Made by a program: the position numbers and the translations under genes
Notes under the pieces: generated by a model
The model's database searches: none
What the model was told of the DNA's origin: nothing
What the model saw: the letters and a program-made list of their open reading frames with translations, nothing else
Part shown: in pieces, positions 29,640 through 41,354 of the stretch
How the letters are laid out: each line of letters opens with the position of its first letter
How positions within the stretch are numbered: position 1 is the first letter of the stretch
Assembly (NCBI GenBank): GCA_036362985.1
Contig: JAYGXS010000004.1
Location: 71,814,317 to 71,878,316, forward strand
DNA from: Ligula intestinalis
Taxonomy: Eukaryota > Platyhelminthes > Cestoda > Diphyllobothriidea > Diphyllobothriidae
DNA: 64,000 bases
Direction of reading: 5' to 3'

Positions 29640-29830
29640 TTCTATGGCAGGAGGAATAAGAACACTACCGATAAAGACAAAGGAGTCTGGAATGACCATT
29701 TTTAATTCATTAGCCGTTATCAGCAAACTCGATCGAACTCCATGTCGTGTTTCACGCAAGGCTTGAACTCGCGAGCAGTTTCTTAGATGAAAAGATAAAT
29801 TTGCATCCCATGAAGAATGATGCGATCGGA
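29640..29830 (-). repeat. SINE-like family 1 unit with hammerhead core
   Basis: Minus strand: CGCGAGTTCAAGCCTTGCG (B-box region), GACATGGAGTTCGATC, the hammerhead core (29683-29730), then TTTGTCTTTATCGGTAGTG. The 3' half is missing. An open frame of 67 codons lies across it but is only a by-product. Confidence 0.75.
29683..29730 (-). ncRNA. Hammerhead ribozyme-like core with alternative helix I
   Basis: Helix I here is GAGTTTG with CAGACTC (7 bp including one G-T), not GACTGG/CCAGTC as in other copies. Both strands have changed yet still pair. The core reads CTGATAA (one deviation) and AAAA replaces GAAA, so this copy is probably inactive but informative for covariation. ATGGTCAT is the helix III segment. 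Confidence 0.55.
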
Positions 29831-30469
29831 TAAGTACTTTGGGTTAATTTTAGACACTGGCCCTCCAGGTTGTCGTCAGATGGATGGGAATTGTACGAAA
29901 CTTTTACCCAAAATAATGACTAACATAAGTATATACAGTTAGTGTAATAAGCCACCAAAGCTCAAACCCGCAAACTGTTGACCACTGAGAAATAAAACTC
30001 GTAGAACAATGAAAACATCATATTTTTCTAGTCAGCTCGGTAAAGGCCATCGTCAAATAACGATAGGAGTGCTAGTTATCGAGCTGCATCGTAAAGGCAG
30101 TATTGCTTATTTTATTTCTACCCCATGGTTACAATGTTTTGGACAGTCATATGCGATTATACGTAACCGGTCGCCAAATAAGGCGTGTAATTTACCCTGT
30201 GGAACATCCTTAACACCGGAGCCAGAGCACTGTTTTGCTTCTGGGCTATCCAGACATGAAGAGAAGACCTCAGCTTGCCACTAAACATGAAACAGTTCCA
30301 GATGAATCGCGAATTTTATGATTATTTCGGTGCAAGTCGAATTTACCTCAAAGAAAAACAGGTTAAAACCCTAGCCTTGTGTAATACGGGACCGCGTGTT
30401 TTAAGGTTTATAAAGTTTGGGTTATACGAAGGAAAGGAAAACTTAATAAAAAATTACAGCTCATAAATC

Positions 30470-31160
30470 TAGAAGCGAAGAAAATAAAGATCTAAATAAC
30501 TCAATTTTTGTCAACATGAAAGCGCGCCATAAGTAAAACGTGCAGCTATTTGAAATATATTAAGAACTGCTCATACTAGCAGAACAACGCAAAACAAATA
30601 AAAAGTTCCGAGATTAAATTGACAGACACAGTTAAATCAAATAAGAACTGCATGTCACTTGTTAGCCTGAAACCAAGCTTCAAAATAAAGTTAACTTAGT
30701 AAAGAAAGGTAGACTTCAATAAACCTAACTAACGTTATTCAAACTTATCAACTGAAACTTCAGCTAACTAGGTAAAAAAGGTAAAATAAAACCAACATGA
30801 CTCAATAAACTTCAAAAATCTAGAACGAAATAAAGATAAAAATCAACTAAAAACAAAACATGAAAGTGAACTAGAATATAACTTAGTAAAATAAACTGAA
30901 TTTACCAACTTAAGGTAAAGTAAACTAGTAAAGATTTGAACTGGAAAAGCAACCAGATTTGGCTAATAAACATTAAAATAAGATTAAAATAAACTAAGTC
31001 ATCACTTAGCTAACTGAAAAAAGGTAATTCACCATACACTTTACTAAAAAGGGATCTAATACGTTAATAAAACGAAAAACGCATCAAGAAACTAAAAGCA
31101 AAATCAAAACTTAAAACAAAAATGAAATAAAATATAAGTAAGAAATAAAAGAAGATAATT
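30470..31160 (+). repeat. A-rich, strand-asymmetric low-complexity tract
   Basis: The plus strand is dominated by A with recurring words such as AACTAG, TAAACT, AATAAA and AGTAAA, and few runs of T until 31155. The complement-like T-rich tract at 19660-20060 contains TTTAGTTA, CTAGTTT and TTACTTA words. They may be two copies of one degenerate simple repeat in opposite orientation. Confidence 0.5.
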
Positions 31161-33784
31161 TTTCTCTTTATTTATGGCGTGTTTTCTGTTGCTAAAACAT
31201 AAGATAATTGAAAAGCGTTCTGGAATGTAAACTTTAATGTTTTTCCTTAAATATATTGCAGTGCATCTAAATGTTTAAATACCATGACTAAGGCTCTGAA
31301 GCGGCCCCTATGCCCTGCATATTTCTGAACTTGAGGTACGGCTTAGATCCCTCGTATCTCTTCCAAAATGGTTCAAGAACCTTGTCCTTGCAATCTTTTG
31401 TTTTTCTTAACGTAATGCACCCTTACATGCAAACTTGAAACAATATCGTTTCATACATTAAATACACAGTCTTTCAGGGTAAGAGGAGGGTGGTAGAGTT
31501 GGGGGTGTTCAAAAATCAAGGGATTATAGCCTAGTCCTCTCAAGCACTGCGTTGTTTGACATTTCAAGTTGGTGAACATTCACAAGAAAAACGTTGGAAA
31601 GTGAAATGAAGGTTATTTTGCGGGAAGTTAGCACATGTGGCGTGCCCCCAAACTATCATAACAATATAGTTAGGACTATAAGTAAAGAAAGTTAGAATTT
31701 GGTTGAGAAATTAGGATATGCTAGAATAAAAATATGTTATTTTCACAAAAATCTGCTAACTCAATAAATGGCAATATGAAAATTTACTGGTGCAAAGTGA
31801 AATAAAAGTGTCTTAGGCACGGAAATGGAAAAGAATGGCAAGGTTATGCAGAATAAGTGCAAATACAAATTTTTATAAACTAAATGTTTTCCAATACCAT
31901 TAAACTTGAACTAAATGTGTCAAAAAGGCATGTTGTTATCTTAGGTACAGTGATTTCCAAATTTGAATCTTTGGACACATTCTCGTTCTTAATGCACGAA
32001 AAATTTCTCGCGTGCTTTGTATAAATTTTTTCTTGACGATTGCAAAAAGATTTTTTGCGGAAATCACAGCCCAGCTGTTGAGCGGAATAAAAATACATTG
32101 ACGGACACACACGGATAGACTGGCTGTTTTCTTAAAAATTATACTACGGTTATACTTGTAAATATATTCATGCCATCTTGTGTATGTTAAAAGAAATTTC
32201 GGTTTGTCTTATTTTTTAAAATAATTTCGAGAGTTTGAGTGCGACGAGCAGCAAACTCTTTTGATAATGCTGCTGAACTCTTTACGATTTCACAGTTTTG
32301 CATTGTTTGTCCATAAACAGTGATGTTGTTCAACTTATTTACCGAAAAATTTAGAAATATGAAAAATCTTAAAAGCATTTACCTAAATACTGAGTTCTTT
32401 AAAATTCCTCCTATGATAGCTGCCTGTGTGGGTCATGACTTTAAAAGCGCCCAAACATGCTTGCTCACTGTCGAAAAAAATTCATTTCCTCAACAAAAGC
32501 CAAAAATGAATACGACTAAGATTTATTAAAAAAACTTTTTTGAACAAAATGCCTTCTTAAAAAAACATGTAGTAAGATAATTTGAATTCGTATATATGTG
32601 TGCGATAAGTTTTTGAAGTTAAAGTCCAGATCAAATGGCATTTTGACTGGTTTTTGACTTCTTTAAAATTGTGAGGAAAAATTGTGCTGGAAATGAAAGA
32701 ACTTCCATTTCTACGTCAACCATAGCAGTTTTCAGAGCAGTGTTTCTTGATTTTAATTTGACAACAAAGTTACCCAAAATATCCTCCAATATCTTTAAAA
32801 ATGGAAATCTTCTACTTCTTCCGCTAAGAATTTTTAAAATTTATCGATTTCCGTCTATATTTTGACATTGTTCGGATGGACTTAGTTTACGAGGTTTATT
32901 AAAAAAAAATTGAGATTGCGAGGGAGTCCATCTTAAGTCAAATATGCCTATTAATTTTGACGCAATAAAACATATTTTTGCATCTTGTAAGTTTATTACT
33001 TATCTTTAGGGCACCAAACATAACACATTTGTAGAGCAAACATTTGTTAACTTGTTTCATTAACCTTTTCTTGACCCTAGTCCTGTATCTCGTAAGTGCA
33101 CTTACCTGAATTCAATGGACAAAAAACAAAATTTTCTCTGTTGTGAACGAATATAATTAACCTGTTTCTGCTCTTTGTACATGTTTTTTATACTTCAGCA
33201 CGCACAAATCTGAATCTTTTCTCCGCAGTGCTTAAAAGCCTAGGAAATTCCTTGGTAATAAACAAATGTTGGATTTTGCCCATTTCTGCCTATATTTTCT
33301 CAACTTATACTGACCTGAACGGAATTCAATTCTAATTGAACAGCATTTTGCGCCTAAAGCCAACCCAATGACTTGCATAAACGACCTCAAGTTTGTGTTA
33401 GATCCCCCACTCCTAAACTTTTCATCAGATATGTCACCTACTGTAGTTCAGATATCTACGTCTCCGCCGTAACGCGACGTGTTTAGGTGGGTAAACATGC
33501 ATGTCTACGCCATTTCGAACAGGCGAGTTTTTAGCCTGTATAAATGCACACAGTTGAGTAAGTTGGCCGTTTTACCACTGCTTTTGTTGTCACTATCAGC
33601 ACAGACACAGGGGCTTTGCATTTTTTGTTGAGTGCGCCAAAAGGTGGCCTTAATCACGCCTCGATTAAGCAAAGCGCAATGAGCGTGACTTGCTAATCAG
33701 TAATTGAATTGAGCCACTGCATTACATATCTAATATCAATTCTCAATGGATTTGGCGCAACCGACTTTATAGATTTCAAACAGT

Positions 33785-33925
33785 TCACAGCCCACCCAAC
33801 AAGCCTATTGGGGTAAGTGTTGGTTTTGTAAGGCGTTCGGTCAATAGTAAACCGATTGATGACAGCCTTACATGCCTACCGGGTGTCTTACAAAATTAGC
33901 TTGGATAAAGTTTAGAAGGTGGGTT
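33785..33925. repeat. Hairpin-capable segment
   Basis: The inner arms GTAAGGC (33818) and GCCTTAC (33865) enclose CAATAG-TAAACC-ATTG. The outer arms share TTTTGTAAG (33813) with CTTACAAAA (33887) and CCCACC with GGTGGG. Imperfect. It may be a short foldback repeat. Confidence 0.4.
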
Positions 33926-36180
33926 AGCTCATATCACCATCTGTTATATTTGTTGCAAAAATATAAGGCCTGTTAGCTATTGATAAAATTATAAGCATGT
34001 ATTATTCGAATACATTATCCGCTGTCCTTAATAAGTTTGAATACTAGAACTAGCACTGTTAGTTATGGTATATTACCTTCTAAGAGCAGTATTTTAACCA
34101 AAACTTAGTAAAATGTGACATAGTCTTTGCTCGACAGAATTAAGAGAATGGAAAGCAAGGAAACTCCTGATAGGCTTTGGCCATCAAATGGGTGTTTACT
34201 CGGAATAACTTAAAACCAGTTTCAACCTCTATGTAACCTCTGACAAATTCTAACGCCAGAAATAATGCCCGTTTTACTCACACTGAGCTACACTCCCAAG
34301 TATTATTAGAAGAAATAGCAGTACCAGTAACAGCCTCGGTTTCCTTAAGTCTGTCTTGACATCCACTGATGTGCTTCGAGCATCGAGCCTCGAACATCAA
34401 ATCCAGGTCTTAACTCCTAGTTAAGATCGAGGGGACTTCCGACGAACGCTGACTCTAACGAGTGTCATTTCTGACCAACTTTTAGCGTCAGTAATCGAGC
34501 TAGCGCTACTTTCATGCAGCTTTAATGGTAGCAGGCAGCAGTAGAAATAGTAGTAGCAGAAACAGTTATAACAGACTCAATCTCCTTGAGCCTTCCTAGC
34601 CACCTTCTGAAGGTGAGTGAGAGTAGGCAGTGCAAATGGATATTGTCATGTATCACTAAGTAGGACGGTGTTTCTTAACTGAATTGAAGAAAGTGGCTTG
34701 CGCCCGATTTTTGCTCGGTCATTGTGACTTTGTGTTGTCACTGGTTCAGGTAGGGAGAAGTGAGAAATTAGTTCGCCAGATCGCCTCGAAATTGCATTGA
34801 GGCCTTCTTCTCAATCGTTGGCGCATCCGATTTAGGTGGACGTTTTACCATACTTGATTCTGATAAACTTCTTGGGGTGTCGTTCTCTTACTCTTAATCT
34901 AGGCAGTGTCACAAAACAAAAATGGATAAACATTGCGTGGTTTTGCTGCAGCTTATGGACCTTGATGTATACTGGCCTCACATAGCTCAAATGAGGGCTC
35001 CAAAATTTTAAGTAATAAATCGGTCAGTAAAGCCGTCCCGGTGACGGGTGTGGCTTCTTATTAGTAGTTTAATGGCACGTCTGCGTTCACTGATTGGAAT
35101 TTTAATATGCCACAGCGCATCTAACAAACATCTTTAGGCGAGGGTCGGCTATGAAGGCCTCTGAGGCATTCCTTACCGTAGAGTCGTTTAAAAAAGTAAA
35201 TAGGTGTTTCGTTAATTGTTGTCGAACAAGCGAACAATGGGTTCACCGAATTTAAGCTGAGGCGGTCCACTAAGGATTGAGTTCACTGGTCAGACCGACA
35301 TTCCTATCTTAGTACGAGGAATATATATTCGCCATCACAGGATGTAATCAGGTGATAAATTCATAGAATATATCAACAGGGTCTACCCGTTTGTACAATG
35401 AAGAAGAAAAAATGGCTAGCCTTCCTCCGTGTCACTGTTTGACGCAAAGCTTGCAGTGATTCGTTAACTAAAGTATAACTGAAAGTGGATAATATGACAT
35501 AAATATTGAACTCCGATAACAACCACCTAATCAGCCTCAAACGCGGCAAAGTTAGGGTGGTATACAGATGTGAGGAATCACATACCACCAAACTGGACGC
35601 ATAAACTGCGGAACTAAAATGAAATTAACAGGAAATTTTAGTTTTTTAATCTCTTCAGAACGTAATTTATAACTCTCAGCAGTGCACTTTACTCAGGGGT
35701 CTACAGGTAAAGACCGCGTGTTAAGATGAATTCTCGGGCTGAGCTCCATCAGGTACCATGGAATACTCACCTATACTTCACAGTCTGTCATCCGGAAATC
35801 ATAAGTATGGTCTGCGCTAATTGCAGGTTATGAAGCCTCTTTGAGCACCATCAAACCTAGGATTTTAAAAATTGTGAATGCAAATAACGCGGGGTTTGAG
35901 GGTCAGGCCTATAAACGGACAAACAGCGACACGTTTAGATATAAAGGAAAAAATGTAACGATTAGTTAGGAGAGCCACTTGAATTTCAAATGTATTGTGT
36001 AGGTTGGGATTTACTCTACTCTGTAATACCCACATTATTCAGATAAGGACATGCAGAGCGTTGCGTTATCGTGGTTTTTGTAAAGTCAAGTCCGTCGTTT
36101 GAATGGCAGTTTCTCTTTCAGTTATTTGTAATATCACTGCTATTTGACTGTTTTATAAAGGCCTTCTGCATTCTGTTTAC

Positions 36181-36550
36181 TTGATAAAAGTCTTGCTTGC
36201 CTTTGTGTGGACCTCAATTATCATTGGTGGATGGCAGCTATTTGCAAGTCGATCACGGAGCTGGGGCACATACACACACGCGCGAATTTGCGCCTGTCCG
36301 TATATCAGTCACACGCGACGCCCCCGCCTTTCGCGCGCCTTTCGCGCGCCAGTCTGTATGTCGATCACACAGGGGAAATATCGGTGTCACTGTATTTTTG
36401 CTTGCCCCTTTATCATTGGTGGAAGGCAGCTGTTTCAGACTCGCGATTGACACCCGACCTGACAAGCGGATGTGAATACGCCACGGAGGGTTGGCGGGGG
36501 TGGGGAAGGGATGGGGTGAAGGTGCAAAATAGGCGAGGCTGCTAAGATCT
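36181..36550 (+). repeat. Direct repeat, 192 bp spacing, with GC-rich core
   Basis: TATCATTGGTGGATGGCAGC at 36219 and TATCATTGGTGGAAGGCAGC at 36411. A secondary repeat GTCGATCAC occurs at 36248 and 36360, and TTTCGCGCGCC is doubled around 36328-36350. Three overlapping open frames span it in different frames, which argues for repeat structure rather than a gene. Confidence 0.7.
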
Positions 36551-36554
36551 CGAG

Positions 36555-36790
36555 TGATCGGAAGAGTAAATGCAGGGGTTCTGCCACGCTGCGGCTAGGT
36601 CTTTTAGCAGCTTTGCAGGTATTTCGTCCGGACCTCATGACTTTGTTTCTTGGAGCATAAGTAGTTTCCGCCGACCAGTAACTTCCGCCAGAGCAACCGA
36701 ATCAATGGTCGGAATCTCATCCACGCTTAATTTTGTGGTGGTTAAGTCGGCCTCTGTCATGAACAAAACCGATTAAAATAAGCGGGATGG
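36555..36790 (-). pseudogene. CR1-type LINE RT N-terminal fragment
   Basis: Minus strand reads EADLTTTKLSVDEIPTIDSV, ALAEVT, LLMLQETKS, GPDEIPAKLLKDLAA. This is colinear with the start of the RT in the CR1 elements at 1595-2137 (minus) and 6116 (plus), and closest to the first. About 75 codons, truncated at both ends. Nothing of the palm domain is present. Confidence 0.85.
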
Positions 36791-37230
36791 ATGTTTAACC
36801 CTGTCTTTTTTCGCGCAAACTTTTAAATCATAATCATCACATAATTTTAATAAACTGATAGGAAGGTATGCCTCCGCCCAGGGCTGCCAAGAGACACCTG
36901 CCAAATAACGCACTAGCCAGACAGCCCTCTGGCTCGACCCACCCATACTCGACTGTGGCGTCTCGTCACATGACTGCCGTCATCTCTTCGCCTACAGTTC
37001 CCGGCCAGGCACCCAACTCACCCCCGTGGCTCTTTGGCTCAAGCCGGCTGAGGTCGCGGCTTTTTTCCGTATCCCAACCAGATTCAGTTTGGGCTCTGGC
37101 GGGAAATTTCGATCCAACAAGGGCTACCAACCAACCAACCAACAGCCCTTGAAGGAGAGAGTTAGCTAGGTTAAGATATTCGCAACGTCGGCAAAACGAA
37201 TTACCCAGACGTAGAAGTGACCGTCTGGCT
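36791..37230. other. Unassigned, GC-rich in 36860-37110
   Basis: 36868-37152 is open for 94 codons (PPPRAAKRHLP, SSPTVPGQAPNSPP) with no recognised family. A short CCAA run lies at 37129-37144. The region precedes the Helitron remnant and could be captured or flanking sequence. Confidence 0.35.
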
Positions 37231-38130
37231 ATGCAAGCATCCCAGAGAGCGGATCAACGCCCAACCGATGCTGGAAACTCCAGTTCGCAACCGATTCACA
37301 TACGGTGTGGTGACTCTGGCCCATTGGTTGCTTCCATAAAGGCTCAAGTGTGGAACAAAACCTTACTCAATTATAACCCAAGTCTTGGTTATGCGAAAGC
37401 TGCAAATGTTTCCATTGGGAAGATGGGAGAAGTTTGCGGATATTGTCAGGTTAAAAAATGGACTGGTGAGACGTTCGGAATGTGCTGTTCCAACGGCAAG
37501 GTTCTACTGAATAACTTTCCCCCACTGCGAGAAATACTTCAAACATTGCTTGCGGGTAATAACGATGACTCGAAAAATTTCTTTCGAATACATTGGTGCT
37601 TTCCAAATGATATCCTTTGTTGCCAACGTTGTTCGTGAGGTTATATTTATGCCTACCTGTAAGGCGGAAGGCCAAGTTTGCCACTGGATTGGATTTTTAC
37701 TACCTTCTCATGATGGCGAGCCGAAGTTTCTGCAAATAAAATTCGTAGAAGACATCGACCTACAGGTTCAAAGCCGATCCCGAGTGTACTCAGGCTTAAA
37801 ATATCACATAATATTGTCCCTTTAAGACATGCTTCACCAGCACAACAGCTACGTTAACAGTTTTAAGTTCGCCCTGAAGATGCATGCTTCCCTTGGTTTC
37901 GCCGTTGTCATGCCGATGCCGATAAATGTCCTCGCGGAGAACAGCAACGGCGATTTAATGCTCCCACATTCAATGAGGTGGCCGTCGTTACGTCAGATAC
38001 ACAGCATGGCAACATAGATATTGTCTTGAGGAGGGAGGCGATAGACTGCAAAGGATTCATGAGACACACCGTTCATGCCATTTTCTGTTGCTAATTTCTG
38101 TGCAATTACTCCTTCTGAGCATGCACATAC
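37231..38130 (+). pseudogene. Helitron Rep/helicase N-terminal region
   Basis: Three frames carry successive parts of a Helitron_like_N type domain. 37231-37638: LNYNPSLGYAKAANVSIGKM, EVCGYCQVKKWTGETFGMCC (zinc-finger-like CxxC...CC), SNGKVLLNNFPPLREILQTL. 37600-37825: AFQMISFVANVVREV, CKAEGQVCHWIGFLLPSHDG, EPKFLQIKFVED. 37829-38110: MLHQHNSYVNSFKFAL, then by frame change DADKCPRGEQQRRFNAPTFN and EVAVVTSD. In complete Helitrons the HUH Rep nuclease and SF1 helicase follow; neither is visible downstream. Inactive, with frameshifts near 37600, 37826 and 37895. This is the only rolling-circle transposon trace in the window. Confidence 0.85.
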
Positions 38131-38580
38131 TATCAATCGAGTCAAACCACCTCATAAATTCCGACCGACTCACCTTCGTCTTCATAATCCTCTCATTCTA
38201 ACATACGGTTTGCCTACGTGATGGGACAACAACATTTAAGGAAGCCCAAGGCGAAGCTGGGCTTCCACGCTAGTAGAGATTACAGTTGACGGACATAAAT
38301 TTATATTTTACTGTGAGGCCACAGCCTTTAAAACCCCGTTACTTATATCTCCGTTTTGCACGATCCTATAGTTGTTAGTAGCTAAGGGGGCTTACATAAC
38401 CCACCATTGGCAAAGTACGCAAATTTTATGACAAATATTTACAACTAAGCCTAAAGCTATCATTAAAATTGAGAGTGATTTGAAAAAAAACAGAAGAAAA
38501 CATCAACACTTACTAAATAAAAGGAGTGCCCCTTGCATAAGGAGTAATTTTAACGACCAGTGAACATTCTTAAACGAGTG
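38131..38580. other. Unassigned sequence
   Basis: No Helitron Rep or helicase motif, hairpin terminus or other gene recognised. Confidence 0.4.
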
Positions 38581-38584
38581 TCAA

Positions 38585-38790
38585 TATTTTCCGACCTAAA
38601 CTGGCAAGACAACGAGCTCGTGTCTCGATGGTTAAAGCGATTGACATCCTGTTAAATATGTTGCGAGTTCGAACCTAGGGTAGTGAATCACTTGCTATTG
38701 GTTATGAGACGGGTTTACGATAGATAATAAGCCATAAATAGCCACTTAAGCCTCCCTTGTCATTCCTGGCAATGCTCTCTGCCTAAATAA
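38585..38790 (+). repeat. SINE-like family 1 unit (5' part) with its spacer
   Basis: Starts with the inter-unit spacer GACCTAAACTGGCAAGACAA, then TGTCTCGATGGTTAAAGCG (A-box region), GCGAGTTCGAACCTAG (B-box), and a strongly diverged hammerhead region (AATAAGCCATAAATAG). It ends in CCTCCCTTGTCATTCC and GGCAATGC. AACGAGTGTCAATATTTTCC just upstream (38574) is the 3' end of a preceding unit, implying a former tandem. Confidence 0.7.
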
Positions 38791-39290
38791 AAGGAGTTTG
38801 CTTAAAAAAACACATTAGTATCCTTCCACGCAAGGCTGTGAACTTTAAACGCAGGTGGCCTAACGCTAGTTTATTTAAGGTGAAAACGGCTCTCGCGTTC
38901 GAACTGGCCTACGTTATTCCTGCTGTGTGAGCATATTAGCGGGCTTTTCTTGTCTCCCCACGTTCCTTGTTATCTCTCTCGCAGGAAGGGATTACTTTTC
39001 ACCTGCATGCCGCATGCTCCATGTGTCGCAGTTGGCCATTTAAATTTGCCTTAGAGTGCAGGACCTGCTGCCATCATTCATGTTTGCACTTGAATGCTGT
39101 AACCTCGATTTAGCTGTGTGTGTGTGTCTGTGTGCGGTGGTGTCAGGTCTGTCTTGCGGATGGCTTGTCGGACTGATCTGAGGAGTATGCGCGAACTGGT
39201 AGCAGAACTGCCGTTGCTTCTGCTTTTAATAAACTTCGCTCCTGTGTGCGCGTGCGCGATCTTACGGCGCAGCATGCGCGCACAACACGT
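38791..39290. other. Unassigned sequence
   Basis: No gene recognised. Open frames on both strands at 39078-39524 arise from the GT/CA repeat. Confidence 0.4.
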
Positions 39291-39291
39291 A

Positions 39292-39324
<33 letters not shown>

Positions 39325-39352
39325 GTGTCTGTGTGTCTATCGGTACACACAC
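39291..39352 (+). repeat. (GT)n microsatellite
   Basis: Interrupted GT run (TGTGTGTGTGTTTGTGTG...), strongest at 39293-39333, with a smaller GT run at 39114-39134. Confidence 0.95.
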
Positions 39353-39540
39353 TGTGTGGCCTCAAGCCACCAAAAATCAATCGATTCGCACTCAGCTGCA
39401 CGCACACAGAGAACGCGTGCACCTGCCAAGTAGATTGCTTTGTTGCGCACAAGACTAGCCGTCGCTGGTTCAAACTCGTCCTCCTCCTCTGCCGAGTCGG
39501 CTGAACGCGCGCGGTGGTCCGCACGAACTGCTCTTTTAAA

Positions 39541-40560
39541 TTAAATCAGTAACGGCGCCTGGCTGCTTGGGGAGCACTTAAAACTTAAATGGAATACGAA
39601 AAGTACGAATACTGATGTTTTAGCATAGCACACTGGCAGCACAGATACCAGCCAAGAGCCCAGACACGTGTTTTGCCAGCATTTGCATCAACGTGTCTCT
39701 CCGGCATTCTCTATTTGCTTTCCGGCTTATGAACGTTTTTTTTTTAAGTTTAGATTTTTAATTGCTTCAGAAATGAATTTCTGCTCCCGATATACATTTG
39801 TATGAAAAGAAGTAAGATCTTTCAAAAATAGTGTTTTACTCTTGACTGTTCAATCAGATAGCATTTGTAAGTTGTCAGACTCAATGAAAATTGGTGGATG
39901 GAAATGTCGCACTAGAGGTTTTTTGAGGGGGGACAGAGATTACATTAGACAGAAAGGCAGGGGGTTATGGTGACGTATATCCTGCTGCGATAGGTTCTGT
40001 AGGTGAGGGGGGAGCAGTAAACATTCAGATTGTGGGCCACCTGTGCGGTCGAGCTCTACGTGATTAAATCAGTTACAGCACCTGGCTGCTAGAAAGCATT
40101 TAAAGCTTCGAAAAGTATGAATATTGCTGTTGTAACTTATCATACTGGCAGCACAGATACTAGCTAAGGGCAGAGACGTGTGTTAAACTGGTATTCTATC
40201 ACTGCTTGACACAGCTGCGAGTAATCCGGCATTTCCTGTTTGCTTTCTGCTTGATAAACTGATTTTTGAAAGTCCAGCTTGTTAATTTCTGTAGAAATCA
40301 GTTTCTGTTTTCGTTATACATCAATCTGAAAAAAGAGGCTCTTCGGAAAATAGTTTCACTCGTGAAAAATATTGAGAAGGTAGCTGTTGCTCGTCATCAG
40401 ACTTAATAGAAAGTGAAGAGTGGGAATGTCGCACTAGATGTTTTAGGGGTAGAGCTTACATCGAACGGCAGGTAGAGAGGGGGGAGAGGGCGCTTACGGT
40501 GACGTGAATCCTGCTGCGATAGGTTCTGCAGGGGAAGTGGAGGACGTGTTACCGTTTATA
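39541..40560 (+). repeat. ~525 bp tandem duplication
   Basis: Copy 1 (39541-40061) and copy 2 (40062-40560) share landmarks in the same order: ATTAAATCAGT(A/T)AC(G/A)GC, CACCTGGCTGCT, CTGGCAGCACAGATAC, TTTGCTTTC, GGAATGTCGCACTAGA, GGTGACGT, and CCTGCTGCGATAGGTTCTG (39980 and 40509). Divergence is considerable, so the duplication is old. No coding motif. Confidence 0.85.
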
Positions 40561-40734
40561 TTTGGCAGCACGTGTCCGGGGGGGGGGGGAGGACGCAGAA
40601 TCAGGAAAGGTCTACTTGGCCAAGCACAGATGGACTTCTGTTGTTTCACGCTGGGTGCGTGATGTAGGTATTTGGACAGGCCTCTTAAAAAGACTTATTT
40701 CAAATCAGTGGCAGCAGATATTCCGTTTTGACAG

Positions 40735-40860
40735 CCTACGCACGGTCAGACCAGTGCGTGTTTGTGTGGAGGGGCTGAAAGGCGGACGGAGAGTTAGGTT
40801 GCACTGGTCCCTTCTTAATGCAGCCTTTAAGACAATCCCAGTCCATGGGATGCAAGCCTG
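40735..40860 (-). repeat. GC-rich interspersed repeat, minus copy
   Basis: The minus strand reads TTAAAGGCTGCATTAAGAAG, GCAACCTAACTCTC. This is colinear with CATAAAGGCCACATTAAGAG and GCAGCCTGACTCTCAGTCC at 57690-57740, and more weakly with 57006-57050. The plus-strand open frame across 40562-40945 is an overlap artefact of this repeat and the G-rich start at 40579. Confidence 0.6.
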
Positions 40861-41350
40861 CTGTGGTTGCATGCGTAGTTCTAACTTCGGCCGCGCCAGC
40901 CACCTGCGCCCTATCTTGTCTTCGGTATTTTTGGCTTGCTCATAACAGCGGGCCCACGTGGATGGTGAGGAAGATGGGTAGAAAGGGAGTAGCCGCAAAG
41001 CACCTCAACTCTCACAAGAAGCTGATTCAGGCACATGTCAACAGCCTCATCTTCAGCTTACAATTACGTACTTAGTCGATATTGTCGATATAGACGGTAG
41101 TACTGTACGACCGAGAAGCTTGGATGTTAATTTACCAGTCAGGCATTCAAACAATTTGATATTTAAAAATAGCGATCGAGGTCATATTAACTTCCCACAG
41201 AATGTAACTTTTACCAATCAGCTGGTTGATCTCAGGTACTAACATGGGTTTTACATGCATCTTTAAGTTGTCTCTAGGTTTGTTAAGTAAATTTCGTTGT
41301 GTACTCCAAAAAATAGTCATTGAAGCTTGAGATTTTCTCCCGTTGTATAT
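40861..41350. other. Unassigned sequence
   Basis: Nothing recognised. Confidence 0.4.
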
Positions 41351-41354
41351 ACAT

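Larger units (their letters stand above)
29831..36180. other. Long AT-rich stretch without recognisable genes
   Basis: No coding region, RNA gene or known transposon could be recognised. Open frames are all under 95 codons and without motifs. Sub-features worth noting: an A-rich strand-biased tract (30470-31160) and a ~140 bp hairpin-capable segment (33785-33925). Confidence 0.45.

Noticed and set aside
39078..39524. Cys/Val-rich and Thr/His-rich frames of 128-148 codons on both strands
   Set aside because: They are translations of the GT/CA repeat and nearby low-complexity sequence.
40562..40945. 127-codon plus-strand frame
   Set aside because: Covers a G homopolymer and a minus-strand interspersed repeat; no motif.
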